Positions 34,375 to 46,500 of a DNA stretch of 64,000 bases are shown one piece after another. A model generated the notes under the pieces. That model was not told the DNA's origin. It ran no database searches and was given only the letters and a program-made list of their open reading frames with translations. Both the position numbers and the translations under genes were made by a program. This DNA is from Sphingomonas pokkalii (GTDB taxonomy: Bacteria; Pseudomonadota; Alphaproteobacteria; Sphingomonadales; Sphingomonadaceae): positions 522,034 to 586,033 of the forward strand of contig NZ_QENQ01000001.1 of NCBI RefSeq assembly GCF_003096275.1. Reading direction: 5' to 3'. How positions within the stretch are numbered: the stretch's first letter is position 1; every line of letters begins with the position of its first letter.

Positions 34375-35091
34375 ATGCTAGCGGACCCGGGCGTACTCAA
34401 CGGATATTTGGATTCCGAACACGATACCTGGTCTGCGCTGGTCGAACGTCATCATCTGGATGTCGCGACCCACGCATGTAGCACATATATGGACGGTCTG
34501 TCCCGGCTACTGCCCTGCGCAACCGCGCCTGTGCCGCTCGAGGCTTTGAATTCGACACTGGCACGTCTTACTTCCTGGCGACTGGTCAGCTCTGCCGGCA
34601 TGGTCGACGACACTTTTCTTTTTCGCGCTACGGCGGAGCATCAGTTTCCGGTCGCGTCCAAAGTCCGGTCTCCGGAAGAGTTGGCGTTCGCGGCTTTGCC
34701 GGACATGTTTCATGATGTTTATGGTCATGTCCCCTATCTGTTGACGCCGCGGGGCGCGCTTGCGCATCGGATGTTTGGGGAAGTCGCCCGCGCCGGAGGA
34801 TATGCGCCGACCCTGGTGCAGCAACTCTCGACGCTGTTCTGGTTTACTTTCGAAGTGGGGCTGGTGCGCGAGGCCGGCATGGTGAAGGTGCTGGGTGCCG
34901 CCATCCTCACTTCTGCGGAAGAGCGTCGCAACGTCGGCAGAGGTGATGGAGACATCATGCCGTTCGATCTCGATGCGGTGTTGGAGACGCCGTTTCAGCC
35001 CCGATCGCTTCAGCCGCGCTATTTCCTGCTTTCGAAGTTCAGCGAAATCTTCGTGGCACTGAAGCGGTTGGCACCCCGGCGCCCGCGCTGA
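34375..35091 (+). CDS. Pterin-dependent aromatic amino acid hydroxylase
   Basis: 238 aa. The ATG at 34375 has GGGGAG at a good distance; another ATG at 34369 and a TTG at 34327 are possible. The iron site is visible: LPDMFHDVYGHVPYL with His 113 and His 118, and Glu 160 in FWFTFEVGL. This is the catalytic core of phenylalanine/tyrosine/tryptophan hydroxylases, without a regulatory domain. As the first gene of the NRPS cluster it probably makes a ring-hydroxylated building block, for example para- or meta-tyrosine from phenylalanine; which position is hydroxylated cannot be read. It lies 2 bases before the CmlA-like gene. Confidence 0.85.
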   Translation: MLADPGVLNGYLDSEHDTWSALVERHHLDVATHACSTYMDGLSRLLPCATAPVPLEALNSTLARLTSWRLVSSAGMVDDTFLFRATAEHQFPVASKVRSPEELAFAALPDMFHDVYGHVPYLLTPRGALAHRMFGEVARAGGYAPTLVQQLSTLFWFTFEVGLVREAGMVKVLGAAILTSAEERRNVGRGDGDIMPFDLDAVLETPFQPRSLQPRYFLLSKFSEIFVALKRLAPRRPR

Positions 35092-35093
35092 CC

Positions 35094-36695
35094 ATGGCGG
35101 GCGAAGGATGGTATCTGCGGCCGGATGTGGAGGTCGAGCCGCTTGTCGGCCGCTGGTCCGCCTGGGTGAACCTGATTCCTCCCGCCACCGCCGCGTTCAC
35201 GATGGTCGAACGGCAGTTGCGCGCGATGGAATCCTTCGCCCGATCACCGGCGCTGCACGCGGCCTCCGTGCGCAATCCCCTGCTTCGCAGCGGCCCCTTC
35301 ATCGATCTGCCGCCCGATCGCGCGCCCGAGATCGCGGCGCTGGTGGAGGCAGCGAGGAACCGGGCCGCGCCGCAGATCGCGTTCGTCCACGCCGTGCGCA
35401 CGCTGGGGGCGCTGTTGCGGGAACGCGCGACCGGTGGCGCACTCGATGCGCTCCACGAGGAGGTGCCGGCGGTGCTGCGCGGCCTTGTGGAGCTCTATTA
35501 TGATCGGCACCACCGGCCCGACTTCCGCTTCTACGAGGCGCTGCTGTACGACACCCCGCTCTACGACACCGGGCTGCAGCGTCTCACGCTTCGCCGCAGT
35601 GCCGGGGATCGCAGCCGATCATTCGTCTTTTCGACGCCGCGGCTTCCCGACCCGGCCGTGGTGGAACTGGCGCTTCCGTTCGCGTCGCCCGCACTGGATC
35701 TGCTGTTCGCCGCGCGTGCCACCCCCGTCGCGCTGCCGGCGCTGCAGGAGGCGCTCGGCCCGGCGCTGGAAGCCGACCAGCAGGCGCTGTTCGAGACTCT
35801 GTTCACGCCGGAGGCCCCTCCGCCGCGCGCGCGCTATGACGGCACCGCTCCCCGCATCCGCTATTTCGGCCATGCCTGCCTGCTGATCGAAACCCGGCAG
35901 ACGTCGCTGCTCGTCGACCCGCTGCTGGGCTATGACCAACCGGGCGGACCCGACCGTTTCACCTATGCCGATCTGCCGGAGTGGATCGACACGGTGCTGA
36001 TAACGCATGCGCATCACGACCATGTCGTGCTGGAGACGTTGCTCCAGTTGCGGCACCGCATCGGCCGCATCGTCGTCCCGCGAAACGTCGCCGGTGCGTT
36101 GCAGGATCCTTCGCTGGTGTTGCTGCTGCGCGCGCTCGGCTTTCGCGATGTTGTCGGGCTCGACGCGATGGACACGCTGCCGCTCGGGGCCGACGAGGAA
36201 CTGACCGCGCTGCCCTTTGTGGGCGAGCATCACGACCTGCTGGTGGGAAGCAAGCTGACCTACCATCTGCGGTTCGGACGTTCGACGGTGCTGGTGGCGG
36301 CGGACAGCTGCAACATGGCGCCGGATCTGTATCGCCATGTCCGCGCGCGCCTGGGACCGATCGATACGTTGTTCCTGGGCATGGAATGCGAGGGGGCGCC
36401 CCTTTCCTGGGTCTATGGCACGTTGCTGGACCAGCAGACGACGCGGGAGAATGATCAGGCGCGGCGGGGACGAGGCAGCAACGCCGCCGAAGGACTGGAT
36501 CTGGTGCGGTGCTTCGATCCTGCCCGCGCCTTTGTCTATGCCATGGGTGCGGAGCCCTGGCTGAATCACATCCTCGACCTCGACTATCAGGCAGGGGACC
36601 TGGCGATCCGCGAATCGGATGCCTTCGTGGCGGCGTGCCGTGCCCAGGGTCGGGTTGCGGAGCGGTTGTTCCTCAAGCGGGAGATCCATGTATGA
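35094..36695 (+). CDS. CmlA-type diiron beta-hydroxylase (MBL fold), copy 1
   Basis: 533 aa, the size of CmlA from chloramphenicol biosynthesis. The N-terminal ~250 residues start WYLRPDVEVEPLVGRWSAWVNLIPPATAAFTMVERQL, the CmlA-specific helper domain. The C-terminal half is a metallo-beta-lactamase fold with IRYFGHACLLIE, the metal motif HAHHDH near residue 305 and PFVGEHHDLLVGSKLTYHL. CmlA-type enzymes hydroxylate the beta-carbon of an amino acid held on an NRPS carrier domain. Overlaps the NRPS start (ATGA). A second copy is at 49897. Confidence 0.9.
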   Translation: MAGEGWYLRPDVEVEPLVGRWSAWVNLIPPATAAFTMVERQLRAMESFARSPALHAASVRNPLLRSGPFIDLPPDRAPEIAALVEAARNRAAPQIAFVHAVRTLGALLRERATGGALDALHEEVPAVLRGLVELYYDRHHRPDFRFYEALLYDTPLYDTGLQRLTLRRSAGDRSRSFVFSTPRLPDPAVVELALPFASPALDLLFAARATPVALPALQEALGPALEADQQALFETLFTPEAPPPRARYDGTAPRIRYFGHACLLIETRQTSLLVDPLLGYDQPGGPDRFTYADLPEWIDTVLITHAHHDHVVLETLLQLRHRIGRIVVPRNVAGALQDPSLVLLLRALGFRDVVGLDAMDTLPLGADEELTALPFVGEHHDLLVGSKLTYHLRFGRSTVLVAADSCNMAPDLYRHVRARLGPIDTLFLGMECEGAPLSWVYGTLLDQQTTRENDQARRGRGSNAAEGLDLVRCFDPARAFVYAMGAEPWLNHILDLDYQAGDLAIRESDAFVAACRAQGRVAERLFLKREIHV

Positions 36696-39600
36696 CCCCT
36701 CCGACATCGCATGCGATCGGTGCGCGCCCGAGCGAGACTTCTCCTGTGCCGTCGCCAGGCGCGGACCTGTTCCTGGGCGCGGGCCGCAACCCGCCCGGAT
36801 CCTGGCAGCTGTCGCTATCGGCCGGCAGCCGGCAGATGCTCGACCGGATCTGCGGTGGTGATCCCCTGACGGAGGCCGTAGCGCTGCAGGGCGCGCTGGC
36901 GCTGCTGCTGCATCGCTACGGCGCGCAGACGATCGAGCTGCATACGCCGCCGCTGCTGCCGCAGCTGGACTCCGGGGCAGGGGAGGGGGCGATCCCGTTC
37001 CGCTACCATGTCGACGAAACGCTTACCGGGCGCGAGTGGCTGCTGCAGGCCCAGCAGATCGCGGCGACCACCTATGCGCGGCCCGGTATCGCCACGGCCG
37101 GCCATGCCGCCGCCCAGCTGCGGGACGAGCGGGTGCATGCGCCTTTTCCGGAAGATGCGGGGGGGAGCATTCGGCTCACTTTCGGCGAAGGCGATGGCAA
37201 CCGGTATCGGCTGGACGATCCCGACGGGCTGTTGCCGCCGGCCTTCGCGGCCCGATTGGGCGGCCATTTCGATGCGATCCTCGAAGGACTAGCGCAACTG
37301 GACGCGGCCATCGGCGCGATTGCACTGCTCGATACGGCGGAAGAGGATCGGCTGCGCGCACTGGAGGAGGGCGGCCCTTCCTGCGCGGCGGGCGAGACGC
37401 TGGTTTCCCTGTTCCGGCGATGGGCACGAACGACGCCCGAAGCGGTCGCGCTGATCGCTCCGCAAGCCAGGGCGGGCGATGATGCCGCGATGGCCGGCGG
37501 CACGATGCGTTACGACGTGCTGGAACGCGAAGTCGCGCGTATCGCCCATCATCTGGTCGATCGCTGCGGTGTCACGGCGGGCGCGCGGGTAGCGGTGGCC
37601 GCAACACGCTCCGCCGATACCGTCCTCTGCTTCCTCGGCGCTCTGGCGGCAGGTGCGGCCATCCTGCCCTTCGATCCCGCGGCGCCGGTGGCGCTGATCG
37701 CCGAGATGCTGGAGCAGGCCCAGGCGACGATATTGCTGGTATCGCCGGAATCGGCGGAGCTGGCCGTCGCCTTCCCCCATTTGCGAACACGCTGCCCGGC
37801 GGTGGAGGCGGCGGACTGGCCCGATGCGCCGATGCCGTTCGCTCACGCGCCCGGCCCGGACGACGTGGCCGCGCTGATCTTCACCTCCGGTTCCGAGGGC
37901 AAGCCCAAAGCCGTGCTGCTGCCGCATTCGGGCCTGGCCAATACGGTGGCGGATCATGTCGCGCGGCTGAAGGTGGGGGCAGGGGATCGCTGCCTCCAGT
38001 TCATGGCACCCTTTTTCGACGGCGGCTTGCTGGACATCTTCACGCCGCTGGCAGGCGGTGCGGCACTGGTTTGCCCGAGCGCCTCGACGCTGGCGGATCC
38101 CAAGGCCTTTCTGGCCTTTCTGGGGGAGACCGGCGTGACGTTGCTCACCGCCACCCCGGCCTATCTCTCGCTGCTCGATGCGGAGCGGCTTCCCTGCCTT
38201 CGCGTCGTGATTTCGGCGGCGGAGCGGGCGAGAGCGGCGGACTTTCGCAGGCTCGCTCCGCGATGTTCGCTGTTCAACGGCTATGGTCCCACCGAGGCGT
38301 CGATCAACACCACCCTCTATGCGGCGCCGGCCGATTTCGCCGACGAGACGGTGCCGATCGGGCGGCCTTCCGCAGGCAAGCGCGTCTCCATCGTGGATGC
38401 CCAGAACAGGCGCCTGCCCCAAGGCGTGATCGGCGAGATCGCGATCAGCGGCACTGGACTGGCCCAAGGCTATCTAAACGACGCCGAGCGTACCGCCCAA
38501 CGGTTCTTTATCGGGCCGGAGGGCGCGCGGACCTATCGCACCGGCGATCTGGCCGCATGGGACGCGCACGGACAGCTGCATTTCATCGGCCGCAGGGACC
38601 AGCAGGTGAAGATCGGCGGCCGCCGCGTCGAGCTGGGGCAGATCGAATGGGCGATGTTCGAACATCCCAGCGTGCGGGATGCCGCGGTGCTGTTCGACGA
38701 CGGCCGCCTGACAGCGGTCTTCGTGACGCCGGGTATCGCGGGGCCGGAAGCGGAGGCCATGTTGCTGGCCCATCTTGAAACCCTGTTGCCGGCGCACATG
38801 CTTCCCGCCGACCTGCTTGCCGTGGAGAAGGTGGCGCGTACATCCAGCGGCAAGGTGGACACCGGCGCACTGGCAGCGCTGGCACGGGCCCGCCGGACGC
38901 GCCGCGCCGCCTTTCGCGCGCGAACCCCGACGGAATCGGCATTGCTGGAGATATGGCGGGCGGCGCTGCAGATCGACGAAATCGACGAGGATGCGGATTT
39001 CTTCCGGCTGGGCGGGGATTCGATCCGGATGATCGACGCGGTGCATGCCGCCCGCGAGCGTGGCTATGACATCGAGGTGGCCGATCTGATCGACCACCGC
39101 ACGCTGCGCGCGCTGGCGCAGGCGTTGGATTCGCGGACTGCGGGGGACGTGGCAGCGCCCGCGCCGGTGGACCTTTCCCTGTCAGCGGCGGAGCGAGCCT
39201 CGCTTCCCCCCGGCTTCGAACACGCCTTTCCCGTTTCGGGAATGCAAGCGCTGATGCTGCGCTGGTACGACGAGCCGGATGCCGCCGCCGGCGATGTCTA
39301 TCACTGCGTGGCGCATTGGCAGTTGCGCGATACCGGCGTGCGGGAGGCGGCGCTGGTGGCGGCGGCCCGCGCGCTCGTTCGCCGCCACCCGATCCTGCGC
39401 ACGGGATTTGCGGTGGCGTCTCCAACCGGGCGGCCGGTGCAGGCGGAGCTGGCAGAAACCTCGTTCCCGCTGCACGTGAGCGATCTCACCGATCTGGCGG
39501 AGGCGGCGCAGCAGGCCGCTGTCGAGCGGATCTTCGCGCGCGCGCGTACCGAGCGCTTCGCGATCGAGCGCGAACCCGCACCCTTTGCGCGACTTCACCT

Positions 39601-40501
39601 GATCCTGCGATCGACCGACAGGTTCGATGTGATCCTCGCCGCGCATCACGCGGTGATGGACGGATGGAGCAGCGTCCTGCTGGAGAATGATTTCGCGCGC
39701 TTCTATCGTGATGCCAAGGAGGGGCGGCTGGACGCGGACGCCGTTGCCGCCGGCGGCAGCTACGCCGAATTCGTGGCAGTCGATCTGCGTGCCCGGCAAT
39801 CGAGCAGCGCGGCGGCATTCTGGCGGGAGCGCTGGCGCGCGCTGCCGGAATCTGCGGTTGCCAGCCCGTCGGCGGAGTCGATCATGCCTTTGTTCCGGAC
39901 GCGGGAAGCACGCCTCGATCCGGAACTGGTGACGACGCTTGCGGTCCATGCTGCGCGGCAAGGCTGTACCCCGAAGGCGATCTGCCTTTCGGCCTTCCTG
40001 TCCGCGCTCTCGCAATGCCTGGGCGCGGCACCGCCGATCGGGGTGGTCGCCAATGGCCGAACCGCGCAGCTGCGCGATCCGTTGGGCTCGACCGGGCTGT
40101 TCTGGAACGTCGTCCCCTTCCTGGCGGCGGGGGACGCCATAGCGCCGGCGGCGGTGCAGGCCGAGCTGGAAGCGATGGCGCCGTTCGAGGGGCATCCGCT
40201 GGCCGCGATGCTGGCCGCCGCAGGGCGCGAGCGGCTGTTCGATCTCTGTTTCAACTTCATCCAGATGCATCATGCGCAGACCGGGTTCGGCGGGCTGGAG
40301 GAGACCGGTTTCGCCGCGGTGGATCGCTTTCACTATGGGCTGACGCTGTTTGTCGATCATGCCCCCGCCGCCGATCCCCCCCATGGCGGGCTGCGGATCG
40401 AATATCGGCGTGATCGCTGGAGCGACAACGCGGCGGAGCGGCTGCTGGTCGGCTTCGTCGAGGCGCTGGCCAGCATCGTCGAGCCGGTGGCGGCGCTGTG
40501 A
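36692..40501 (+). CDS. Nonribosomal peptide synthetase 1: (partial C)-A-PCP-C
   Basis: 1269 aa. Residues 1-190 resemble the C-terminal half of a condensation domain, without the HHxxxDG site. The adenylation domain spans about 205-725: core A3 FTSGSEGKPKAV at about 395, NGYGPTEASIN at about 528, YRTGDLA at about 614, and the lysine motif RTSSGKVDT at about 715. The carrier domain has DFFRLGGDSIRM near 770, with the phosphopantetheine Ser in GGDS. A condensation domain fills the rest, with HHAVMDG at about 985. The A4 region reads APFFDGGLLDIF, so the binding-pocket Asp is present and an alpha-amino acid is expected. The substrate cannot be fixed by eye. Confidence 0.93.
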   Translation: MTPPTSHAIGARPSETSPVPSPGADLFLGAGRNPPGSWQLSLSAGSRQMLDRICGGDPLTEAVALQGALALLLHRYGAQTIELHTPPLLPQLDSGAGEGAIPFRYHVDETLTGREWLLQAQQIAATTYARPGIATAGHAAAQLRDERVHAPFPEDAGGSIRLTFGEGDGNRYRLDDPDGLLPPAFAARLGGHFDAILEGLAQLDAAIGAIALLDTAEEDRLRALEEGGPSCAAGETLVSLFRRWARTTPEAVALIAPQARAGDDAAMAGGTMRYDVLEREVARIAHHLVDRCGVTAGARVAVAATRSADTVLCFLGALAAGAAILPFDPAAPVALIAEMLEQAQATILLVSPESAELAVAFPHLRTRCPAVEAADWPDAPMPFAHAPGPDDVAALIFTSGSEGKPKAVLLPHSGLANTVADHVARLKVGAGDRCLQFMAPFFDGGLLDIFTPLAGGAALVCPSASTLADPKAFLAFLGETGVTLLTATPAYLSLLDAERLPCLRVVISAAERARAADFRRLAPRCSLFNGYGPTEASINTTLYAAPADFADETVPIGRPSAGKRVSIVDAQNRRLPQGVIGEIAISGTGLAQGYLNDAERTAQRFFIGPEGARTYRTGDLAAWDAHGQLHFIGRRDQQVKIGGRRVELGQIEWAMFEHPSVRDAAVLFDDGRLTAVFVTPGIAGPEAEAMLLAHLETLLPAHMLPADLLAVEKVARTSSGKVDTGALAALARARRTRRAAFRARTPTESALLEIWRAALQIDEIDEDADFFRLGGDSIRMIDAVHAARERGYDIEVADLIDHRTLRALAQALDSRTAGDVAAPAPVDLSLSAAERASLPPGFEHAFPVSGMQALMLRWYDEPDAAAGDVYHCVAHWQLRDTGVREAALVAAARALVRRHPILRTGFAVASPTGRPVQAELAETSFPLHVSDLTDLAEAAQQAAVERIFARARTERFAIEREPAPFARLHLILRSTDRFDVILAAHHAVMDGWSSVLLENDFARFYRDAKEGRLDADAVAAGGSYAEFVAVDLRARQSSSAAAFWRERWRALPESAVASPSAESIMPLFRTREARLDPELVTTLAVHAARQGCTPKAICLSAFLSALSQCLGAAPPIGVVANGRTAQLRDPLGSTGLFWNVVPFLAAGDAIAPAAVQAELEAMAPFEGHPLAAMLAAAGRERLFDLCFNFIQMHHAQTGFGGLEETGFAAVDRFHYGLTLFVDHAPAADPPHGGLRIEYRRDRWSDNAAERLLVGFVEALASIVEPVAAL

Positions 40502-43500
40502 GCGGCGGGTCGCGCGTACCGGGCGACGATGCCGTACCGACGGGGCTTCTCGCCTGGCCGCACGATTCGGCCGATGCGAGCGTCCACGCATCGGCGACGT
40601 TGCCGGCCGGCTCGGTCGCGGCGATCGCGGCACTGGCGGATCGGGCTGAGGACGGCGTGCGGGACGTGCTGCGTGCGCTCGTGCATGCGCTGCTCTATCG
40701 TTATCTCGACGCGGATCTCACCGTCCGGCTGGAGGCCGACGGAGACGGTACTCCGACGGCCTGGATGCGGCCTGCCCGCGGCGACACGCGATTTTGCGAC
40801 CTCATCGCCGAAGCCGATCATCCGGTATCGCCGGGCGCGGCGGACGGTTCGGCCAATCTGGTGCTTTGCTTCGATCCTCCACAGGGGGAAGCGTGGCGCG
40901 AGGGGCAGATACGGATCCGCTATTGCGCGGAACGTAACAGTCTGGAGGTGGTCGGCACGGGGCCGCGAGCGATGCTCGAGCGGTTGGCGGTGCATGGCGC
41001 GCGCATGCTGGCCCATGCGGCGCTGGCGCCGGAAACCGCACTCGACGGGCTCGACCTGCTCGACGCGGACGATCACCTCCGTCTTGCGCCCCTTGCCGGA
41101 CCCAGGCTCGCCATCGAGGGGCCGGGCACGATCCATGCGACGATCCTGGCTCAGGCTGCGCGAACGCCCGGGCGCATCGCGGCGTCATGCGCCGAGGAGG
41201 CGCTCAGCTACGCGCAACTGGCGGAGCGGTCGGCAGGATTGGCGGCGGCGCTGCGCGAGGCCGGCGCAGCCCCGGGCGACGTCGTCGCGATCCACGCGCC
41301 GCGCGGCTGTGGGCTGCTCGTCGCCGTGCTGGCGGTGCTTCGGTCGGGCGCTGCCGCGCTGCTGCTCGATCCGCTCCAGCCCGAAGCGCGATCGGCGCGG
41401 ATGCTGGCCCTTGCGAATGTTCGGTGCGCCGTGGGGCCGGGTGGGGGGCCGGCATGGCTGCAGTCGCTGGGACTGCGCTGGATCGACAGCGGCGCAGCGG
41501 CGCAGGCCGGCGCGTGCGCGGACGCCGAGGTTTCCGGCGCGGACACCGCCTATGTGATCTTCACGTCCGGCAGCACCGGCGATCCCAAGGGCGTCGCGGT
41601 GTCCCACGCGGCGATGGTCAACCGCATGCACTGGCTGGGCCATGCCTATGGGCTGGGCGAAACCGATGTGTCGCTGGCGCGCACTGCCCTTTCCTTCGAT
41701 CCCGCCTGGTGCGAGATGCTGCGGGTCTTGGGCCATGGCGGCCGCGTCCATTTCCTGCCGCATGGCGAGGAGCGAGACCCTGCCGCGGTCGTCGAGGCGA
41801 TCGCTGCGGCAGGTGTCACGATTATCGATCTCGTGCCTGCGCCGCTCGAGGCGCTGCTGGAGCATTGCCGCGTCTTCGGCGGCGCGGACCGGCTGCGCAG
41901 CCTGCGCTGGGTGCTGGCGGGGGCGGAAGAACTGCCCGGGCGCCTGATCACCGCCTTTCGTCGCGAGCTGGGCGGCACCGGTGCCCGGCTGATCAACGGA
42001 TGGGGCGCGACCGAGACGACCGTGGACACGTCCTGGCTGGACTGCACGGACCTGCCGGGAGACGCGCCCGCGCCGATCGGCATGCCGATAGGCAATTGCG
42101 ATGTCCACCTCCTTAGCCGCGCGGGGCTTGCCATGCCCCCGGGCATGGCGGGAGAGATCGTCGTCGGCGGTGCCTGCCTGGCGACGGGATACCTGGATCC
42201 GGAGGAAACCGCGCGGCGGTTCCGCGCCTTGCCCGCGCTGGGCGGGCGGCGCGGCTATCTGTCGGGCGATCGCGCCCGGCTGGCGACGAGCGGCGTCCTC
42301 CATTTCGCCAGCCGCAGCGGTGCGTTCGGCAAGATCCGCGGGGTGCGGGTGGCGCCGCGCGAGATCGTCGATGCCGCGACCGGCCACCCGGCGGTTCGCG
42401 AAGCGATCCTGCACTTTACGGCCGGCGACAACGGCGCGCGGGAAGCTGCGTTGCTCTATGTCGTCCCCCATGCCGGCCGAACGCTCGCCAGCGGGGAGGT
42501 GATGGCGCTGCTGGCCGATCGGCTGCCGGCGACGATGCTGCCGGATCATTGCCTCGTCCTGACCGAACTCCCGCGCAACGCGAGCGAGAAGATCGATTTC
42601 CGCCGGCTTCCACTGCCGCCCGCCGAGCCGCCCGCCGCGCCGGAAGAAAACCTGACCGGATGGGTGCAGCAATGCTGCGCGGCGCTGATCGGTCGGCCGA
42701 TCGGCCCGCTGGAGGACTTCTTCCTGGCGGGCGGCCATTCGCTTGCCGTCGTGCGGCTGATTGCGCGGGTCGCCGAGGAGCAGGGCGCGGCGCTGACGGT
42801 GCGCGATGTGTATCGCGCGCGAACTCCCGCCGCGATCGCCGATCAGATCGCTGCCGCGCCGCCTGCCGCGGTGCAGGGTATCGACGGCGACCGCAGCATA
42901 CGGGCTTCCCACGCCCAGCGGCGTCTGTGGCTGCTCAGTCGCGATGCCCGGGGCTCGCTCGCCTATCATGTGCCCCTCAATCTGCCGCTTGGTGAACGAT
43001 GGGATCTCGCCATCCTGCAGCGGGCGGTCGATGGGCTGGTTGGCCGACATGAGATCCTGCGGACGCGCTTCGCGCTTGCCGGGCAGGAGCTGGTGCAGCA
43101 CATCGATCCCGCAGTGTCTGGCGCGGTGCCGGTGGAACTGGTGGAGCCTGCACCCGGCGAGTCGGTGGAAGCATGCCTGGCGCGGCTGCACGCCAGGCCT
43201 TTCGACCTGGCGGCAGGCCCCCTGTTGCGCGTGGGCCTGCTGCGCGCCGCCGACGACGCGGCAGACCTGTTGTGGATCACGCAACACCATATCGTGACCG
43301 ACGCCTGGTCGATGGGACTGCTCGTCGACGAGCTGCGTGACCGGTATCGTGCCGCCTGCCACGGCGAAGCGGCGGGATATGGTCCGCTTCGCATCCAGCA
43401 TCGCGATATTGTCGCCTGGCAGGAGCGCTGGATTGCCGGTCCGGCCGGTCGGCAGGCGCGCGCCTATTGGCGGGACGCGCTGACTCCGCCGCCGCCGCGG

Positions 43501-46500
43501 CTCCAGCTGCCGACGGACTTTCCGCGCCGCGCCGACGGCACGCGCAGTGGTGCCGTGCTGCACGCCACCTTGCCCGAACCGTGCAACACGGCCTTTCTCG
43601 ATCGCGCCCGGGCAAGCGGCGCCAGCCCGTTCATGGGGTATCTGGCGGCGATAGCCGTGTTGCTGTCCCGCTGGTCCGGCCAGTCGGACTTCCTTCTGGG
43701 CGCGCCGGTGGCGGGGCGGACGCTGCACGCCTTCGAGGATCAGCTCGGCTGCTTCGTCAACAGCCTCCCGCTGCGTGCGCAGATCGAGGATGGAGACAGT
43801 CTCGCCGAGGTGCTGGCGCGGGTGCGCGAGACGTGCCTTGACGCCCTGGAACATCAGCTATGCCCCTTCGATCGCATCGTGGAAGACGTGCTGGCGGAGC
43901 GGCCGCTGGAGGTGCATCCGCTGTTCGACGCGATGGTCGTCCTTCAGAACGCACCGACGGCGCGCAGCGAGGCAGTGGTTTCGGACGTCGTCGTCCCGGA
44001 AACGGAGCTGGCGCAGAGCAAGCTCGATCTGATCTTCACCTTCGCGGAAAGCGACGGACGCTGGTCGCTTCGGATCGACTATGATTCGTCGCTGTACACG
44101 CCGCCGACGGTGCGGCGCCTGGCAGATCAGTTCCAGGAACTCCTGACCGACTTTGTCGAGCGGCCGGAGACCCGGATCGGCGCGCTTTCTCCCCCGGCCA
44201 CCCCCTATCCCGCGCCCGCCTGCCAGGGGGCAGGCACAATGCATGCCGCGTTCGAGCGATGGGCGGACGCCGAAGGAGAGCGAACGGCGCTCGTCTCCGG
44301 TGACCATCGGCGCAGTTATGCCGAGCTCGATCTTGCGGCAACCGCACTGGCGCAGATCGTGTTCGCGCAGCTTTCGGGGCGTCGCGGAATCGTCGCCCTG
44401 TATCTGCAACGATCCGATCGCGTGGTGGAAGCGCAGCTGGCGGTGCTCAAGGCAGGCTGCGCCTTTCTGATCTTGAACCCCGGCGATCCGCCGGCGCGTC
44501 TGGCGTGGCAGCTGTCCGACAGTGCTGCGCTGGCCGTGATCGATGCGGCGGACAGCCCCTTTCCCGCGCTTCCGCCGGGATGTGAGCGGGTGCGCATCGG
44601 TCCGCGCGGGGCCGCGGCGACAGCGGCGGATCCCGCGTCGCTGCCGTCCATCGATCGGGAGGACGGTGCCTATGTGATCTACACATCGGGGTCGACCGGA
44701 ACGCCGAAGGGGGTACTGGTCTCGCACGCATCGGCCTGTTCCCTGCTGGAAGCCGCACGCCATGTAATTCCGCCGCACACGGACGAATGCTGGAGCGTCT
44801 TCCATGCGTTCAACTTCGATTTTTCGGTGTGGGAAGTCTTCGTGCCGCTGTCGCGCGGCGCGGTGGCGGTGGTGGCAGAAGATGCGGTGCGCCGCGATGC
44901 GACCGCCTTTGCGACGCTGGTGCGGGATCGCCAGGTGACGGTGCTGTCGCAGGTTCCCACCGCCTTCGAGCATATCGGACCCGAACTGGCGCGCCACGCG
45001 CCGCCGCAGCTTCGATGGGTGGTGTTCGGCGGGGAGCCAGTGAACCTGCCGTTGTTGCGGCGGATTCTGCCGCAACTGCCCGCGGTCCGTTTCCTGAACG
45101 GCTATGGCATCACCGAGACGACGGTGTTCTCGACGTTCAAGCCGCTGGACGCCAGCTGTGAGATTCAGAATATCGGCACGCCGCTCGACAACCAGCGCCT
45201 ATGGGTGATGGACGCGGCCTTGCGCCCGGTCTTGCCCGGCGCGGTTGGCGAAATCTGCATCAGCGGCCCGGCGGTAGCGCGCGGATATATCAATCCGCCG
45301 AAGGACCGCCCCAACGGCTTCGTGCAGATGCCGGGCTGGCCGGGTGTGGCACTGTATCGCTCGGGGGATTTCGGCCGTTGGAACGCCGAAGGCGAGCTGC
45401 TCTTCCTGGGGCGCCGCGACCGGCAGGTGAAGCGCCATGGGTACCGGATCGAACTGGACGAGATCCGGGTCGCGGTGCTGGGGCTGGAGGGCGTGGAGGA
45501 CTGCGCCGTGTTGCCGGTCCGCACGGGAACCAGGGAGCCGGAGATCGTAGCCTTTCTGGCGGCTCCCGGCAGGGGTGGGGAAAGTGCGGAAGCGCTGCGT
45601 GCCGCGTTGCTGCGCGTTCTGCCGCCCTACATGGTGCCCGGGCGCTTCGTGATACTTCCGCGCTTTCCCTTACTGGAGAATGGGAAGACGGACCTTGTCG
45701 CGCTGGAGGCGAGCTTGGCCGATTCGCCGGCACCCGCCCCGGCAACGGACGCGACCGACGGGCCGCTGGGCTGCATCCTCCAGGCGATGCGGGAGGTTAC
45801 CGGCGATGCCGGGCTCGGCCCGGATGACGATTTCTTTCGCGCCGGCGGGCATTCGCTGGCGGCGATCCGGGTTCTTGCCGAGGTTGAGGCGGCGCTGGGT
45901 GTCCGCCTGGAGCTGGAAGCCTTGTTCGACCAGCCGACGGCCAGGGCGCTCGCCCAACGCATTCCGATCGTCACGCCGATCGAGGCGGTAACGGAGGATG
46001 TGCTCGACGGAACATGTTATCCCGCGTCCGCCATCCAGGCGGGGCTCTGGGCGATGGAGCATTTCCGGCCGGCCGACCTTCCCGCCGCACTGGTGGAATG
46101 CCGCGAATTGCCGATGGGGATCGATCCAGATCGATGCGTGGCGGCGTTCGCGGCGGTGTTCGCCCGGTTCGACATCTTCCGGACGACCTTCGCGTCGGAA
46201 GCAGGCACGTTGATGCAACGGATCGATGCAGCGGGCACGCAGGGCGCGACTTTCCGGATCGCGCAGGCGGTGCCGGGTCATGCGTTCCAGGCGCAGATCG
46301 ACGATGCGATAGCGACAGAGGCAGCGCAGCCCTTCGATCTGTCTGCCGGCCCGCTGGTACGCCTGGTTCTTCTGGTCGGCGAAGCGGTGCCTCCGGTGCT
46401 GATCTGCGCGGCGCACCATGCCGTGTGGGACGGTGCTTCGCTGGATCTGACCGTGGCGGCATGGCAGCAGGCCTATGCCGCGCTGGCCACGGGCAGAACG

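Noticed and set aside
36692..37270. Full condensation domain at the start of NRPS 1
   Set aside because: No HHxxxDG motif and only about 190 residues, so it is called a partial, non-catalytic segment.
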